Position numbers and translations under genes: made by a program
Source: an uncultured Phocaeicola sp.
GTDB taxonomy: Bacteria > Bacteroidota > Bacteroidia > Bacteroidales > Bacteroidaceae
DNA: 64,000 nucleotides
Reading direction: 5' to 3'
Assembly: GCA_958434805.1 (NCBI GenBank)
Contig: CAUBDX010000001.1
Location: 80,362-144,361 of the forward strand
Notes under the pieces: generated by a model
The model's input: only the letters and a program-made list of their open reading frames with translations
Told to the model about the DNA's origin: nothing
Databases searched by the model: none
Part shown: piece by piece, positions 45,849-54,875 of the stretch
Layout of the letters: each line of letters starts with the position of its first letter
How positions within the stretch are numbered: position 1 is the first letter of the stretch

Positions 45849-48800
45849 ATTCTTTGTTGGATTATATAACTATTTTGAAAGGCATAAAGTCTTGTTTTAC
45901 CTGTCCCTCAGCGTATGCATCCTCTTTATGGCCCTTTTTGCCGCCCAAGTCAGATTCGAGGAAAACGTAACCAGTTTCTTTCCGGATACCAAGGACTCCC
46001 AAAATGCCATCAACGTATTTGAAAATCTGAAGATAAAGGATAAGATTATGATCATGCTGTCCGGCAAGGACGGTGTGGCGGATGCGGATTCCCTGATTGA
46101 AGCTGCCGAAACCATTAAACAGGATTTACAGCAACAAGCGGAAGGAACCCTGATTAAAGAGATCTTCTCAAAAGCCGACGAAAACCTGATCAACAGTGTC
46201 GGAGATTTTGTTTACGACAACCTGCCCCTGTTCCTTTCCGACGAGGACTACCAACGGCTGGACACCTTGCTTACCGCCGGAAACATTGCCGCCCTGATGC
46301 AGAAGAACTATTCCAACCTGATATCTCCGGCAGGATTCGCCTTGAAGAACTACATTATGCGGGACCCGTTGGGACTGGGCAGCCAGACGCTGAAACACCT
46401 GCAAGACTTCCAGTTGGAAGCTAATTACGAACTGATTAATGAGCATATCTTCTCACGGGACGGTTCCACCCTGCTGATGTTCATCACCCCGGTATTCAAC
46501 ACCGGAAGCACGGGCAAAAATGACAAACTCATCCGGCTGATTGAAAATGAGCTGCAAAAAGCGGAAAAGGAATATCCCCAATTGGTTGCCGAATATTTCG
46601 GAGGTCCTTCCGTAGGAGTGTACAATGCACGACAGATAAAGAAAGATACGCTGGTCACTTCTTCCATCGCGCTGATTATCATCATTGTCTTCATATCTCT
46701 GGTATTCAAGCATAAGAAATCCATTCCGCTTATCATCACCCCGGTGCTGTTCGGAGCTTTATTCGCCTTATGCCTCATCTACTTTATCAAAGGCGGCATT
46801 TCAGCCATTGCCGTAGGTGCGGGCTCCGCCGTAATGGGCATTGCCTTGAGCTACTCCATACACATGCTGGCGCATCAGAATCATGTATCATCGGTACAAC
46901 AATTAATCAGAGAAATCGCCTATCCGCTTACCGTAGGCAGTTTTACTACCATCGGCGCCTTTTTCGGCCTCCTCTTTACCAGTTCCAACCTGTTACGGGA
47001 TTTCGGTCTGTTCGCCTCGCTTGCCTTGATAGGAACCACGCTGTTTTGCCTGGTCTATCTGCCGCATTTCCTGAAAGGGCAGGCGCATGTAAAACAAGGG
47101 GCGGTGCTACGCTTTATCGAGAAACTGAACGCTTATCCATACGAAAAGAACAAAGGCTTGGTAGGGGGCATTCTCGTGCTGACCATAATATGTTTATTCA
47201 CCTCGCAGAACGTGCGTTTCAACGAGGATATGATGAGTCTGAACTATGAGCCTGCCCACTTGAAACAATCGGAAAACAAGCTGGCCGAACTCTTTGACAA
47301 GAAAGAAAAGACTGTTCTCTTTGTCAGTACAGGCAAAGATATGGGAGACGCTACCGGACAATACGCCGAAACGAACCGGCTGCTCGCCCAACTGAAAGAA
47401 GAAGGAAAAATAAAAGATTACGCCTCTGCCGGACAGTTTCTGATACCGGAAGAGGTGCAGGAAGCACGGTTGAAACAATGGCACAACTACTGGACTCCGG
47501 AAAAGAAAGCCCGGTTACGCGAAACTATCCGGACAGAGGCTGCCCGTTATCATTTCCGTGAACATGCATTCGAGCCGTTTTTCCAATGGCTCGACCGTCC
47601 GTTCCAGCCTTTGGACTACCAGAATGAAATCACTACCCGGCTTCTGAACGAATGGCAGACTTCCGCCGATTCCCTGACCATGCTGATTACTCAGGTACGG
47701 ATGAACGAGGCCGACAAGGAAGCGGTGTACCCCCTTTTCCAACCAAAAGAGAAGGTGGTTATCTTCGACCGCGGCTATTTCGCCAACCAATGGGTATCAG
47801 CCGTCAATCAGGATTTCTATCTGATTCTTTATATCTCCTCTTTTCTGATTTTCTTTGCCTTATGGATCTCCTACGGACGCATAGAACTGACTCTGATGAG
47901 TTTCCTGCCGATGCTGGTCAGCTGGATTATCATTGTGGGGTTAATGGGCATGCTGGGTATTGAATTCAATATCATCAACATCATTCTGTCCACCTTTATT
48001 TTTGGAATCGGGGATGATTTCAGCATTTTCATTATGGACGGATTGCAGAATAAGTACCGCACAGGACGGCAGTTGCTGAACTCGCACAAAACAGCCATCT
48101 TCTTCTCCGCTTTCACCACCGTGATAGGTATGGGTACGTTGGTCTTCGCACGCCATCCGGCATTGCAGTCCATTTCCCTCATCTCCATTTTGGGAATGAT
48201 TGCCGTCGTACTGGTGGCCTACACGCTGCAACCCATCCTTTTCCGGTTCTTCATCACAGCACCCGCTTCCAAAGGGTTGCCCCCTTATACATTGACAGGA
48301 CTGGCAAGAACCGGCGGCCTGTTCCTGCTGTTCTTTATCGGATGCCTGTTCCTGCGCTTGCTGATAGCTGTCATGACCTTGCTTCCTATCCGCAAAGCCT
48401 ATAAGAAACAAGTACTTTGCCAACTGATACATGTCACCTGCAAAGGCCTGATCCATATAGCCACATTTGTACATAAAGAAAAAATAAACCGGACGGGAGA
48501 AACGTTTAAAAAGCCTGCCATCCTGATAGCCAATCATCAGTCTTTCATCGACATACTGGTATTATTGGCTCTGACTCCCAAACTGGTCATGGTAACCAAT
48601 CACTGGGTATGGCACTCTCCTTTCTTCGGAGCCATTATCCGCTATGCCGATTTCTATTACGTAGGAGACGGCTACGAGCTTTACGTGGAGCGAATGCGCC
48701 AAAAGGTGAAAGAAGGATATTCCATCGCCATTTTCCCCGAAGGGACACGTACCTACGACGGACGGATGAAGCGTTTCCATAAAGGAGCCTTCTATCTGTC

Positions 48801-49695
48801 GGAAAAACTGCAACTGGATATCATTCCGGTCATCCTTTACGGTAACTGTAAAATCATAGCGAAAGCACAGCCGTTCAATGTACGGAAAGGCATCATGCTG
48901 ACAGAGATTCTGCCGCGTATCCCGGCCAACGATGCTACGTACGGAACCACTTATCAGGAACGTACCAAAAGCATCTCCGCACGGATGAAAAAAGAATATG
49001 CCCGTATCTGCCGGGAGCAGAGCACAACGGACAATCCCGTCTTCTACGAAAACCTGGTACAGAACTATATCTATAAAGGACCGGTAGAGGAATGGTATAT
49101 ACGCATCAAGGTGAAAATGGAGGATAACTACAGGTTATTCAACCGGCTGGTTCCCGTCAAAGGACAGATTACTGATATCGGTTGCGGATTCGGACCGCTT
49201 TGCTATATGCTTTCCCAACTTTCCGAGGAACGGGAGATTACAGGGATTGATTATGATGAGGACAAGATAGCAGTAGCGCAACAGGGTTGGCTCCGCACTC
49301 CCCGCCTGCAATTTGTATGCGCCAATGCATTGGAATACCCTTTGCCGGAAAGTGACGCATTCATACTGAATGATATCCTGCATTATATGAGCTATGAGCA
49401 CCAGCGGACCTTATTGCTCAGATGCATGGAGCGGTTGCGCCCGGAAGGAAAGCTGATTGTGCGGGACGGCAATGCCGCCAACACCCGGAAACACCGCCTC
49501 ACCCGTTTCACGGAACTGCTGTCTACCGGCATTTTCAGTTTCAACAAGACGACAGAACAACTTTGTTTCACATCCGAAGCGCAAATAAGGAGCATCGCGC
49601 AAGAAGGTGGGATGCAGCTGGAGATTTTACCTAATGACAGATATACCTCGAATACGATTTATATCTTCCAAAAAAACAAACCGGAACATGAGTAA
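45841..49695 (+). CDS. MMPL/RND exporter fused to PlsC acyltransferase and SAM methyltransferase
   Basis: A 1284-residue trifunctional fusion. Residues 1-~850 are an MMPL-type RND pump: a first helix at ~16-36, two large periplasmic loops (~40-260 and ~465-650) and two membrane bundles, with FGIGDDFSIFIMDG in the second. Residues ~880-1070 are a PlsC domain: H899 and D904 in NHQSFID, and FPEGTR at 965-970. Residues ~1095-1284 are a methyltransferase with DIGCGFG at 1112-1118. Aryl-polyene clusters usually have these as separate or partly fused genes. The fusion would couple acyl transfer of the polyene to its movement across the membrane, as an inference. Confidence 0.93.
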   Translation: MTKFFVGLYNYFERHKVLFYLSLSVCILFMALFAAQVRFEENVTSFFPDTKDSQNAINVFENLKIKDKIMIMLSGKDGVADADSLIEAAETIKQDLQQQAEGTLIKEIFSKADENLINSVGDFVYDNLPLFLSDEDYQRLDTLLTAGNIAALMQKNYSNLISPAGFALKNYIMRDPLGLGSQTLKHLQDFQLEANYELINEHIFSRDGSTLLMFITPVFNTGSTGKNDKLIRLIENELQKAEKEYPQLVAEYFGGPSVGVYNARQIKKDTLVTSSIALIIIIVFISLVFKHKKSIPLIITPVLFGALFALCLIYFIKGGISAIAVGAGSAVMGIALSYSIHMLAHQNHVSSVQQLIREIAYPLTVGSFTTIGAFFGLLFTSSNLLRDFGLFASLALIGTTLFCLVYLPHFLKGQAHVKQGAVLRFIEKLNAYPYEKNKGLVGGILVLTIICLFTSQNVRFNEDMMSLNYEPAHLKQSENKLAELFDKKEKTVLFVSTGKDMGDATGQYAETNRLLAQLKEEGKIKDYASAGQFLIPEEVQEARLKQWHNYWTPEKKARLRETIRTEAARYHFREHAFEPFFQWLDRPFQPLDYQNEITTRLLNEWQTSADSLTMLITQVRMNEADKEAVYPLFQPKEKVVIFDRGYFANQWVSAVNQDFYLILYISSFLIFFALWISYGRIELTLMSFLPMLVSWIIIVGLMGMLGIEFNIINIILSTFIFGIGDDFSIFIMDGLQNKYRTGRQLLNSHKTAIFFSAFTTVIGMGTLVFARHPALQSISLISILGMIAVVLVAYTLQPILFRFFITAPASKGLPPYTLTGLARTGGLFLLFFIGCLFLRLLIAVMTLLPIRKAYKKQVLCQLIHVTCKGLIHIATFVHKEKINRTGETFKKPAILIANHQSFIDILVLLALTPKLVMVTNHWVWHSPFFGAIIRYADFYYVGDGYELYVERMRQKVKEGYSIAIFPEGTRTYDGRMKRFHKGAFYLSEKLQLDIIPVILYGNCKIIAKAQPFNVRKGIMLTEILPRIPANDATYGTTYQERTKSISARMKKEYARICREQSTTDNPVFYENLVQNYIYKGPVEEWYIRIKVKMEDNYRLFNRLVPVKGQITDIGCGFGPLCYMLSQLSEEREITGIDYDEDKIAVAQQGWLRTPRLQFVCANALEYPLPESDAFILNDILHYMSYEHQRTLLLRCMERLRPEGKLIVRDGNAANTRKHRLTRFTELLSTGIFSFNKTTEQLCFTSEAQIRSIAQEGGMQLEILPNDRYTSNTIYIFQKNKPEHE

Positions 49696-51178
49696 GTACG
49701 ATATCATCATCATAGGCAGCGGACTGGGCGGTCTGGAATGCGGAGCCATCTTGAGCAAAGAGGGCTACCACGTCTGTGTGCTGGAGAAGAATGAACTGTT
49801 TGGCGGCTGCTTCCAGACTTACCAACGCGGCGGGCACCGGATGGATACCGGCATTCACTATATCGGCAGTCTGGATGAAGGACAAATCATGAATCAGTAT
49901 TTCCGTTATTTCGGTATCATGGACAAGTTATCCATCAAACGGATGGATGAAGAAGTGTTCGACCGGATTTATTATAAAGACGCTATCTATGATTACGCCA
50001 TGGGGCATGAACGGTTCATGGAAACCCTGTGCCACTCATTCCCCCATGAACGGGAGAACTTAAAACGGTATGTGGCAGCTATCCGATCGGTGGGAAACCT
50101 GATCAGCACAGACCACCTGAAAAAAGGCCGCCTGTCCCAAGAAGGCATGGATTTCTTTGCCACCTCAGCAGCCGGGATGATAGCATCCGTTACCACGAAC
50201 AGGGATTTACAGAATGTACTTGCCGCAACCTCCCTGCTCTATGGCGGGATCAAAAATAAATCCACCTTCTATGAGCACGCCATGATTAACAACTCTTATC
50301 TGGAGAGCGCCTATCGTTTCACGGAAGGAAGTATGCAAGTCAGTCTGGAATTAATCCATATCATACGTGCCAACGGCGGTACGGTGCTGAACCGGAAAGA
50401 AGTGACCCGTATCCTTGTCAAGGATGAAGCCATACAAGGAGTGGAAGTGAACCATGAAGAGATACTGGAAAGTACCTACGTCATATCCAACCTGCATCCG
50501 CAACTCACCTTATCCCTGCTGGATAAGAACCATTCCATCAAACCGGCTTTTGTGTCTCGCATCAAGTCACTGGAAAACAGTTACGGGATATTCACGCTCA
50601 ATCTGATGATGAAAAAAGACTGTTGCCCCTATCAGAACCATAATATATACCTGCACGGCAATGAGGATGTATGGTATGACAAAGAGATGCACAAAGGGAA
50701 TACCCCCAGTTGCATGATCTCCATGCAAGTACCCCGCGGCAACAGCAAATTCACAGAGGTGGTTTCCATACTGACCCCCATGTATATGGATGAGGTCAGC
50801 AAATGGACGGATACGACCCCCGAACACCGTGGCGAGGCATACCGCCAGTTCAAAGAAGAAAAGACGGAACAGATCTTGCAGCTCCTGAGGCGGTTCGGAT
50901 TTCACTGGAATCATTGCATTGAAAAGATCCATACCACGACTCCGCTGAGCTATCGGGACTATACCGGAACCATAGACGGTTCGGCATACGGCATTGTCAA
51001 AAACTACCAGTATCCGCAAATCAGTTTTGTTTCCACACGCACCAAACTGAAGAATCTGTTCCTCACGGGGCAGAATCTGAATGTACACGGCGCTTTGGGC
51101 GTGACGCTGACAGCCATGCTCACTTGTTCGGAATTTGTAGGTCAGGAATATTTAGCAAAGAAAGTAGGCAATGCATAA
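49688..51178 (+). CDS. FAD-dependent oxidoreductase, CrtI/carotenoid isomerase-like
   Basis: The start at 49688 (MSKYDIIIIGSG) overlaps the exporter by eight bases. The FAD-binding motif GSGLGGLECGAIL is at residues ~9-21, then LEKNELFGGCFQTY. The C-terminal FAD stretch NLFLTGQNLNVHGALGV is intact. The length of 496 residues fits phytoene desaturase and carotenoid/retinol isomerase-like flavoproteins. In this cluster it could isomerise or oxidise the polyene; substrate is inferred only from context. Confidence 0.88.
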   Translation: MSKYDIIIIGSGLGGLECGAILSKEGYHVCVLEKNELFGGCFQTYQRGGHRMDTGIHYIGSLDEGQIMNQYFRYFGIMDKLSIKRMDEEVFDRIYYKDAIYDYAMGHERFMETLCHSFPHERENLKRYVAAIRSVGNLISTDHLKKGRLSQEGMDFFATSAAGMIASVTTNRDLQNVLAATSLLYGGIKNKSTFYEHAMINNSYLESAYRFTEGSMQVSLELIHIIRANGGTVLNRKEVTRILVKDEAIQGVEVNHEEILESTYVISNLHPQLTLSLLDKNHSIKPAFVSRIKSLENSYGIFTLNLMMKKDCCPYQNHNIYLHGNEDVWYDKEMHKGNTPSCMISMQVPRGNSKFTEVVSILTPMYMDEVSKWTDTTPEHRGEAYRQFKEEKTEQILQLLRRFGFHWNHCIEKIHTTTPLSYRDYTGTIDGSAYGIVKNYQYPQISFVSTRTKLKNLFLTGQNLNVHGALGVTLTAMLTCSEFVGQEYLAKKVGNA

Positions 51179-52835
51179 AATTCTGAAGAAAACCATAAAG
51201 TACGGGGCAGCTGTCCTGTTGACGCTGATAGCGGTGATCCTGACAGGAATCGGCTATCTCTATTTATCTGCCGATATGATGACTCCGCAATTTGCGTCTA
51301 CCCCTGAAACGGATCGTGTGATACGGAAAGACAATCTCCGGCAGTATGGCGGAAACTACCTGCGGCACAGTGAGAGCGGACTTTGGGAACTGAAAGTCAG
51401 CGGACCTGCCTACGAAAGAGGCAAAGCCATCGGCCAACTGACTTCCGACTTACTTTATTTTCAGGAAAAAGTATTTGTGGATCAGATAAAAGAGATAGTC
51501 CCCTCTGAAAGTTATCTTAAATTCCTCCGTTTCTTCATTGTCCTTTTCAACCGGAATCTGGGGAAAAATGTGCCGGAAGAGTACCGGGACGAGATTTATG
51601 GCATCTCCCTCTCCTGCACCCATGAGTATGATTTCATCGGCACCCCCTACGAGCGTCAGTTGAATTACCACTCCGCTCACGACTTGGGACATGCCATGCA
51701 GGACTACATGCTGGTAGGATGCAGTTCATTTGCCTGCTGGGGTGAGAACAGTGCCGATTCTTCCCTTATCATCGGCCGTAATTTCGATTTCTACATGGGT
51801 GACGCCTTTGCACGCAACAAGCTCGTTTCGTTTTACCAACCCGAAAACGGATATCGCTTCGCATCCGTGGGATGGGCCGGAATGACCGGTGTCCTTTCCG
51901 GCATGAATGAAACGGGGCTGACTGTCACCATCAATGCCGCCAAATCGGATCTGCCTGCCGCATCCGCCACCCCTATTTCCATTCTGACCAGGGAAATATT
52001 GCAATATGCTTCTACCATTGAGGAAGCATACGCTATCGCCCGGAAACGGAAAACATTTGTCTCGGAGTCCATACTGGTGGGTTCGGCCAAGGACGGCAGA
52101 GCCGCAATTATCGAAAAATCGCCGGAGAAAATAGCCTTATTCACAGGAAACGGGCAGCAGATCATCTGTACCAACCACTACCAGTCAGAAACCTTCGGCC
52201 ATGACAAACGGAACCTGGAAAACATAGAAACTTCGGACAGCCCCTACCGCTTTGCCCGCTTGCAGGAACTGCTGAAAGAAAACGCACCGATAGATGCCCC
52301 CAAAGCCGCCTCTATCCTGCGCAACCGGAAAGGAGTGGGAGAAGCGGAACTGGGCCTTGCCAATGAAATGGCCATCAACCAGTTCATCGCCCATCACTCC
52401 GTCATTTTCCAACCCGAGAAAAAACGGATGTGGGTATCCACCGCTCCCTGGCAATGCGGCAAGTACGTGGCATACGACCTGAACAGGATTTTCAGCGACT
52501 CCATCGATTTCAACCATGAAATCTATACCGAAAACCTGACAGTGCCTGCGGACTCCTTCCTGCAACAACAGGAATACCAACAGCTGATGACTTATAAAAG
52601 ACTGGCTCCTGTACTACGGAAGCAGATTAAAAAGAAAGAACGGCTGGACGAACAGACCCTGCATGCCTTCCAACATGCCAACCCTCATTTCTTTTATGTG
52701 TACGAGTTGCTGGGAGATTACTATCATGCCACAGGACAGCAGGACAAAGCCCTGCGCAATTGGAAGAAAGCCCTCTTGCTTCCTATCCCCAAGCGAAGTG
52801 AATCAGAACGTATAGAACATAAAATAAACAACTAA
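51171..52835 (+). CDS. C45-type NTN hydrolase/acyltransferase, membrane-anchored
   Basis: Self-processing amidases or acyltransferases of the isopenicillin-N acyltransferase group. An N-terminal helix (AAVLLTLIAVILTGIGYLYL) anchors or exports it. The predicted nucleophile after self-cleavage is Cys184 in LVGCSSFACWG, with IIGRNFDF and SESILVGSAKDGRAAIIE as further family marks. A TPR-like tail closes the 554 residues. It recurs in Bacteroidetes pigment clusters. It may attach or remove the acyl group of the exported polyene; this is inference. Confidence 0.85.
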   Translation: MHKILKKTIKYGAAVLLTLIAVILTGIGYLYLSADMMTPQFASTPETDRVIRKDNLRQYGGNYLRHSESGLWELKVSGPAYERGKAIGQLTSDLLYFQEKVFVDQIKEIVPSESYLKFLRFFIVLFNRNLGKNVPEEYRDEIYGISLSCTHEYDFIGTPYERQLNYHSAHDLGHAMQDYMLVGCSSFACWGENSADSSLIIGRNFDFYMGDAFARNKLVSFYQPENGYRFASVGWAGMTGVLSGMNETGLTVTINAAKSDLPAASATPISILTREILQYASTIEEAYAIARKRKTFVSESILVGSAKDGRAAIIEKSPEKIALFTGNGQQIICTNHYQSETFGHDKRNLENIETSDSPYRFARLQELLKENAPIDAPKAASILRNRKGVGEAELGLANEMAINQFIAHHSVIFQPEKKRMWVSTAPWQCGKYVAYDLNRIFSDSIDFNHEIYTENLTVPADSFLQQQEYQQLMTYKRLAPVLRKQIKKKERLDEQTLHAFQHANPHFFYVYELLGDYYHATGQQDKALRNWKKALLLPIPKRSESERIEHKINN

Positions 52836-52836
52836 A

Positions 52837-54132
52837 ATGAATAAGAATCCGGAAATACAATTCCGCTCCCCTGAAGAAATCAAAGCCTATCAGGAAAGCA
52901 GGCTGGCTGAGGAACTGCTTTATTTGCAGAATCATTCACGATTCTACCAACATCTGTTCCAAGCATATCACATCGATATACAACAGATAAAAACCATAGA
53001 AGACTTGCAACAAATACCTGTCACGACCAAGACAGACCTGCAACTTCATAATGAAGATTTTATTTGCGTGAGCCGCGATGAAATTATTGACTATGTCACC
53101 ACTTCGGGAACCTTGGGCGACCCCGTCACTTTCGTATTGACTTCCGAGGACCTTGACCGGCTGGCCTACAACGAATATCTGTCATTCACCACCACCGGAT
53201 GCAGCAGACAGGATATACTACAACTGATGACCACCATAGACAGACGTTTCATGGCGGGCCTCGCCTACTATATGGGAGCCCGTGAGCTGGGCATGGGGGT
53301 AGCCCGTGTGGGAAACGGCATTCCCGAACTGCAATGGGACACTATCCGGCGCATCCATCCCACTTGCGGCATGGTAGTCCCTTCCTTTCTGATCAAACTG
53401 ATTGAATTTGCCGAAAAGAACCATATTGATTACCATCACTGCTCCATGCAGAAATGTGTATGCATAGGCGAAGCACTCCGCAATCCCGATTTCACCCTGA
53501 ACACACTGGGTAAACGGATACACGAGAAATGGGATTCCCTGCAACTTTACTCCACCTACGCATCTACCGAAATGCAATCCTCGTTTACCGAATGTAATGA
53601 ATTTCACGGTGGCCACCTCCAGCCGGAACTGATTATCGTAGAGTTTCTGGATGATAACAACCAACCTGTAAAAGAAGGGGAAGCAGGCGAAGTGACCATT
53701 ACGACTTTGGGAGTAAGAGGAATGCCGCTGCTCCGCTTCAAGACCGGAGATATCTGTTACCATTATACCGAACCTTGTGCCTGCGGACGTAACACCATCC
53801 GTCTCAGCTCCATACTGGGCCGTAAAGGACAAATGATAAAATATAAAGGTACGACCCTTTACCCACCCGCTTTATTCGATATTCTGGATAACATCCCCCA
53901 TATCAAGAATTACATTGTAGAGGTTTATACCAATGAACTGGGAACGGATGAAATACTGATCCGCATCGGAAGTGAAAACCGCAGCGAAGCCTTCGCTAAA
54001 GAAATCAAAGACCTGTTCCGTTCCAAAGTACGGGTGGCTCCGAGTATCAATTTTGAATCGGCAGAGTATATCGCGAAAATACAAATGCCGCCCATGAGTC
54101 GAAAAATAGTTAAATTTATTGATTTGAGATAA
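52837..54132 (+). CDS. Aryl-acid AMP-ligase (phenylacetate-CoA ligase-like)
   Basis: Adenylates an aryl acid and passes it to a thiol. The ANL core motifs are present: VTTSGTLGDPVTF (P-loop), LYSTYASTEMQ, RFKTGDICYHY and GRKGQMIKYKGTTLYPP near the hinge. The length of 431 residues matches PaaK-type ligases. It begins one base after the C45 stop and is the last gene of the cluster. It probably activates the product of the ammonia-lyase for loading on an ACP, the job of ApeH elsewhere. Confidence 0.9.
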   Translation: MNKNPEIQFRSPEEIKAYQESRLAEELLYLQNHSRFYQHLFQAYHIDIQQIKTIEDLQQIPVTTKTDLQLHNEDFICVSRDEIIDYVTTSGTLGDPVTFVLTSEDLDRLAYNEYLSFTTTGCSRQDILQLMTTIDRRFMAGLAYYMGARELGMGVARVGNGIPELQWDTIRRIHPTCGMVVPSFLIKLIEFAEKNHIDYHHCSMQKCVCIGEALRNPDFTLNTLGKRIHEKWDSLQLYSTYASTEMQSSFTECNEFHGGHLQPELIIVEFLDDNNQPVKEGEAGEVTITTLGVRGMPLLRFKTGDICYHYTEPCACGRNTIRLSSILGRKGQMIKYKGTTLYPPALFDILDNIPHIKNYIVEVYTNELGTDEILIRIGSENRSEAFAKEIKDLFRSKVRVAPSINFESAEYIAKIQMPPMSRKIVKFIDLR

Positions 54133-54140
54133 TATTTTTC

Positions 54141-54148
54141 TACCTTTG
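54141..54148 (+). promoter_or_regulatory. -7 box of the small secreted protein gene
   Basis: TACCTTTG fits TAnnTTTG, 34 bases before the ATG at 54183 and just after the ligase stop, so this gene probably has its own promoter. Confidence 0.5.
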
Positions 54149-54182
54149 GCAGCAGCAAAACAACACTTAAAAAAGAACTAAT

Positions 54183-54758
54183 ATGAAACAGTTACTCGTT
54201 TTATTGTTCCTTGTAAGCAGCATGGCTTGCTTCGGGCAAAACAAAGACGCATTGAAAGACATCTCTTCCGTGACATTTTATGGCATAGACTTTACCCGTG
54301 CCAAAGTGTACGGAGCAAAAGAAGGCCCCATGCAGTTCAAATATACTTTTGATGACATCAACAAGCTTTTCATCACTGAGCCGAAGAAGTATGATATTGG
54401 CAAAAGACTGGGTGTCAATGTAGAAGTAACCTCATTGGAGGCAGTAAACGATGCCAACAAGACCATCAATCCCGATGAGATCATGACGACCAACAGCGGA
54501 TACACCCTGGATGAAAAACAGATAGAAGAAGTCATCAAGACACTTCCTATCCTCTCTCAAGAAGAAAAAACAGGATTGATTATGGTTGCCATGCTTTTAA
54601 ACAAGGCAGATGCAAGAGCGACCTATCAAATTGTATTCTTCAACACGAAAACCCGTGAGATACTGTATAGCGCACCGACTAACGGCAAAGCACGCGGTTT
54701 CGGACTACGCAATTATTGGGCAGGTTCCGTACACAACGCCATGAAGAAACTAGACTAA
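54183..54758 (+). CDS. Secreted protein of unknown function
   Basis: A 191-residue protein with a clear signal peptide (MKQLLVLLFLVSSMACFGQ, cut after residue ~19). The mature part is alpha/beta with no Cys and no motif I recognise; it contains SVTFYGIDFTRAKVYGA and a C-terminal YWAGSVHNAMKKL. The ACFGQ region has a Cys, but the context is that of an ordinary signal peptidase site rather than a lipobox. It follows the pigment cluster but has its own promoter, so a link is uncertain. Confidence 0.8.
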   Translation: MKQLLVLLFLVSSMACFGQNKDALKDISSVTFYGIDFTRAKVYGAKEGPMQFKYTFDDINKLFITEPKKYDIGKRLGVNVEVTSLEAVNDANKTINPDEIMTTNSGYTLDEKQIEEVIKTLPILSQEEKTGLIMVAMLLNKADARATYQIVFFNTKTREILYSAPTNGKARGFGLRNYWAGSVHNAMKKLD

Positions 54759-54775
54759 CATATAATCCCGGTTCA

Positions 54776-54848
54776 CTGTAGGGGTGAAATGCTCCCACCC
54801 GATACCACAAAATCAATGTATCCGGATGAACTCAATTCACCCCTACAG
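54776..54848. terminator. Long inverted repeat between convergent genes
   Basis: CTGTAGGGGTGAA (54776-54788) and TTCACCCCTACAG (54836-54848) are perfect 13-base complements with a 47-base loop. It lies between the secreted-protein gene and the kinase gene on the other strand and may stop both transcripts. Confidence 0.55.
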
Positions 54849-54875
54849 CTATAAACCTTTATTAATCAAACCCCT

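Noticed and set aside
28163..54132. Complete flexirubin/dialkylresorcinol cluster
   Set aside because: No DarA-like aromatase or DarB-like KSIII was found among the genes, so only the aryl-polyene half is supported.
54183..54758. Lipoprotein call from the Cys in SSMACFGQ
   Set aside because: The residues before Cys are not a good lipobox, and ACFGQ reads as an ordinary signal peptidase I site.
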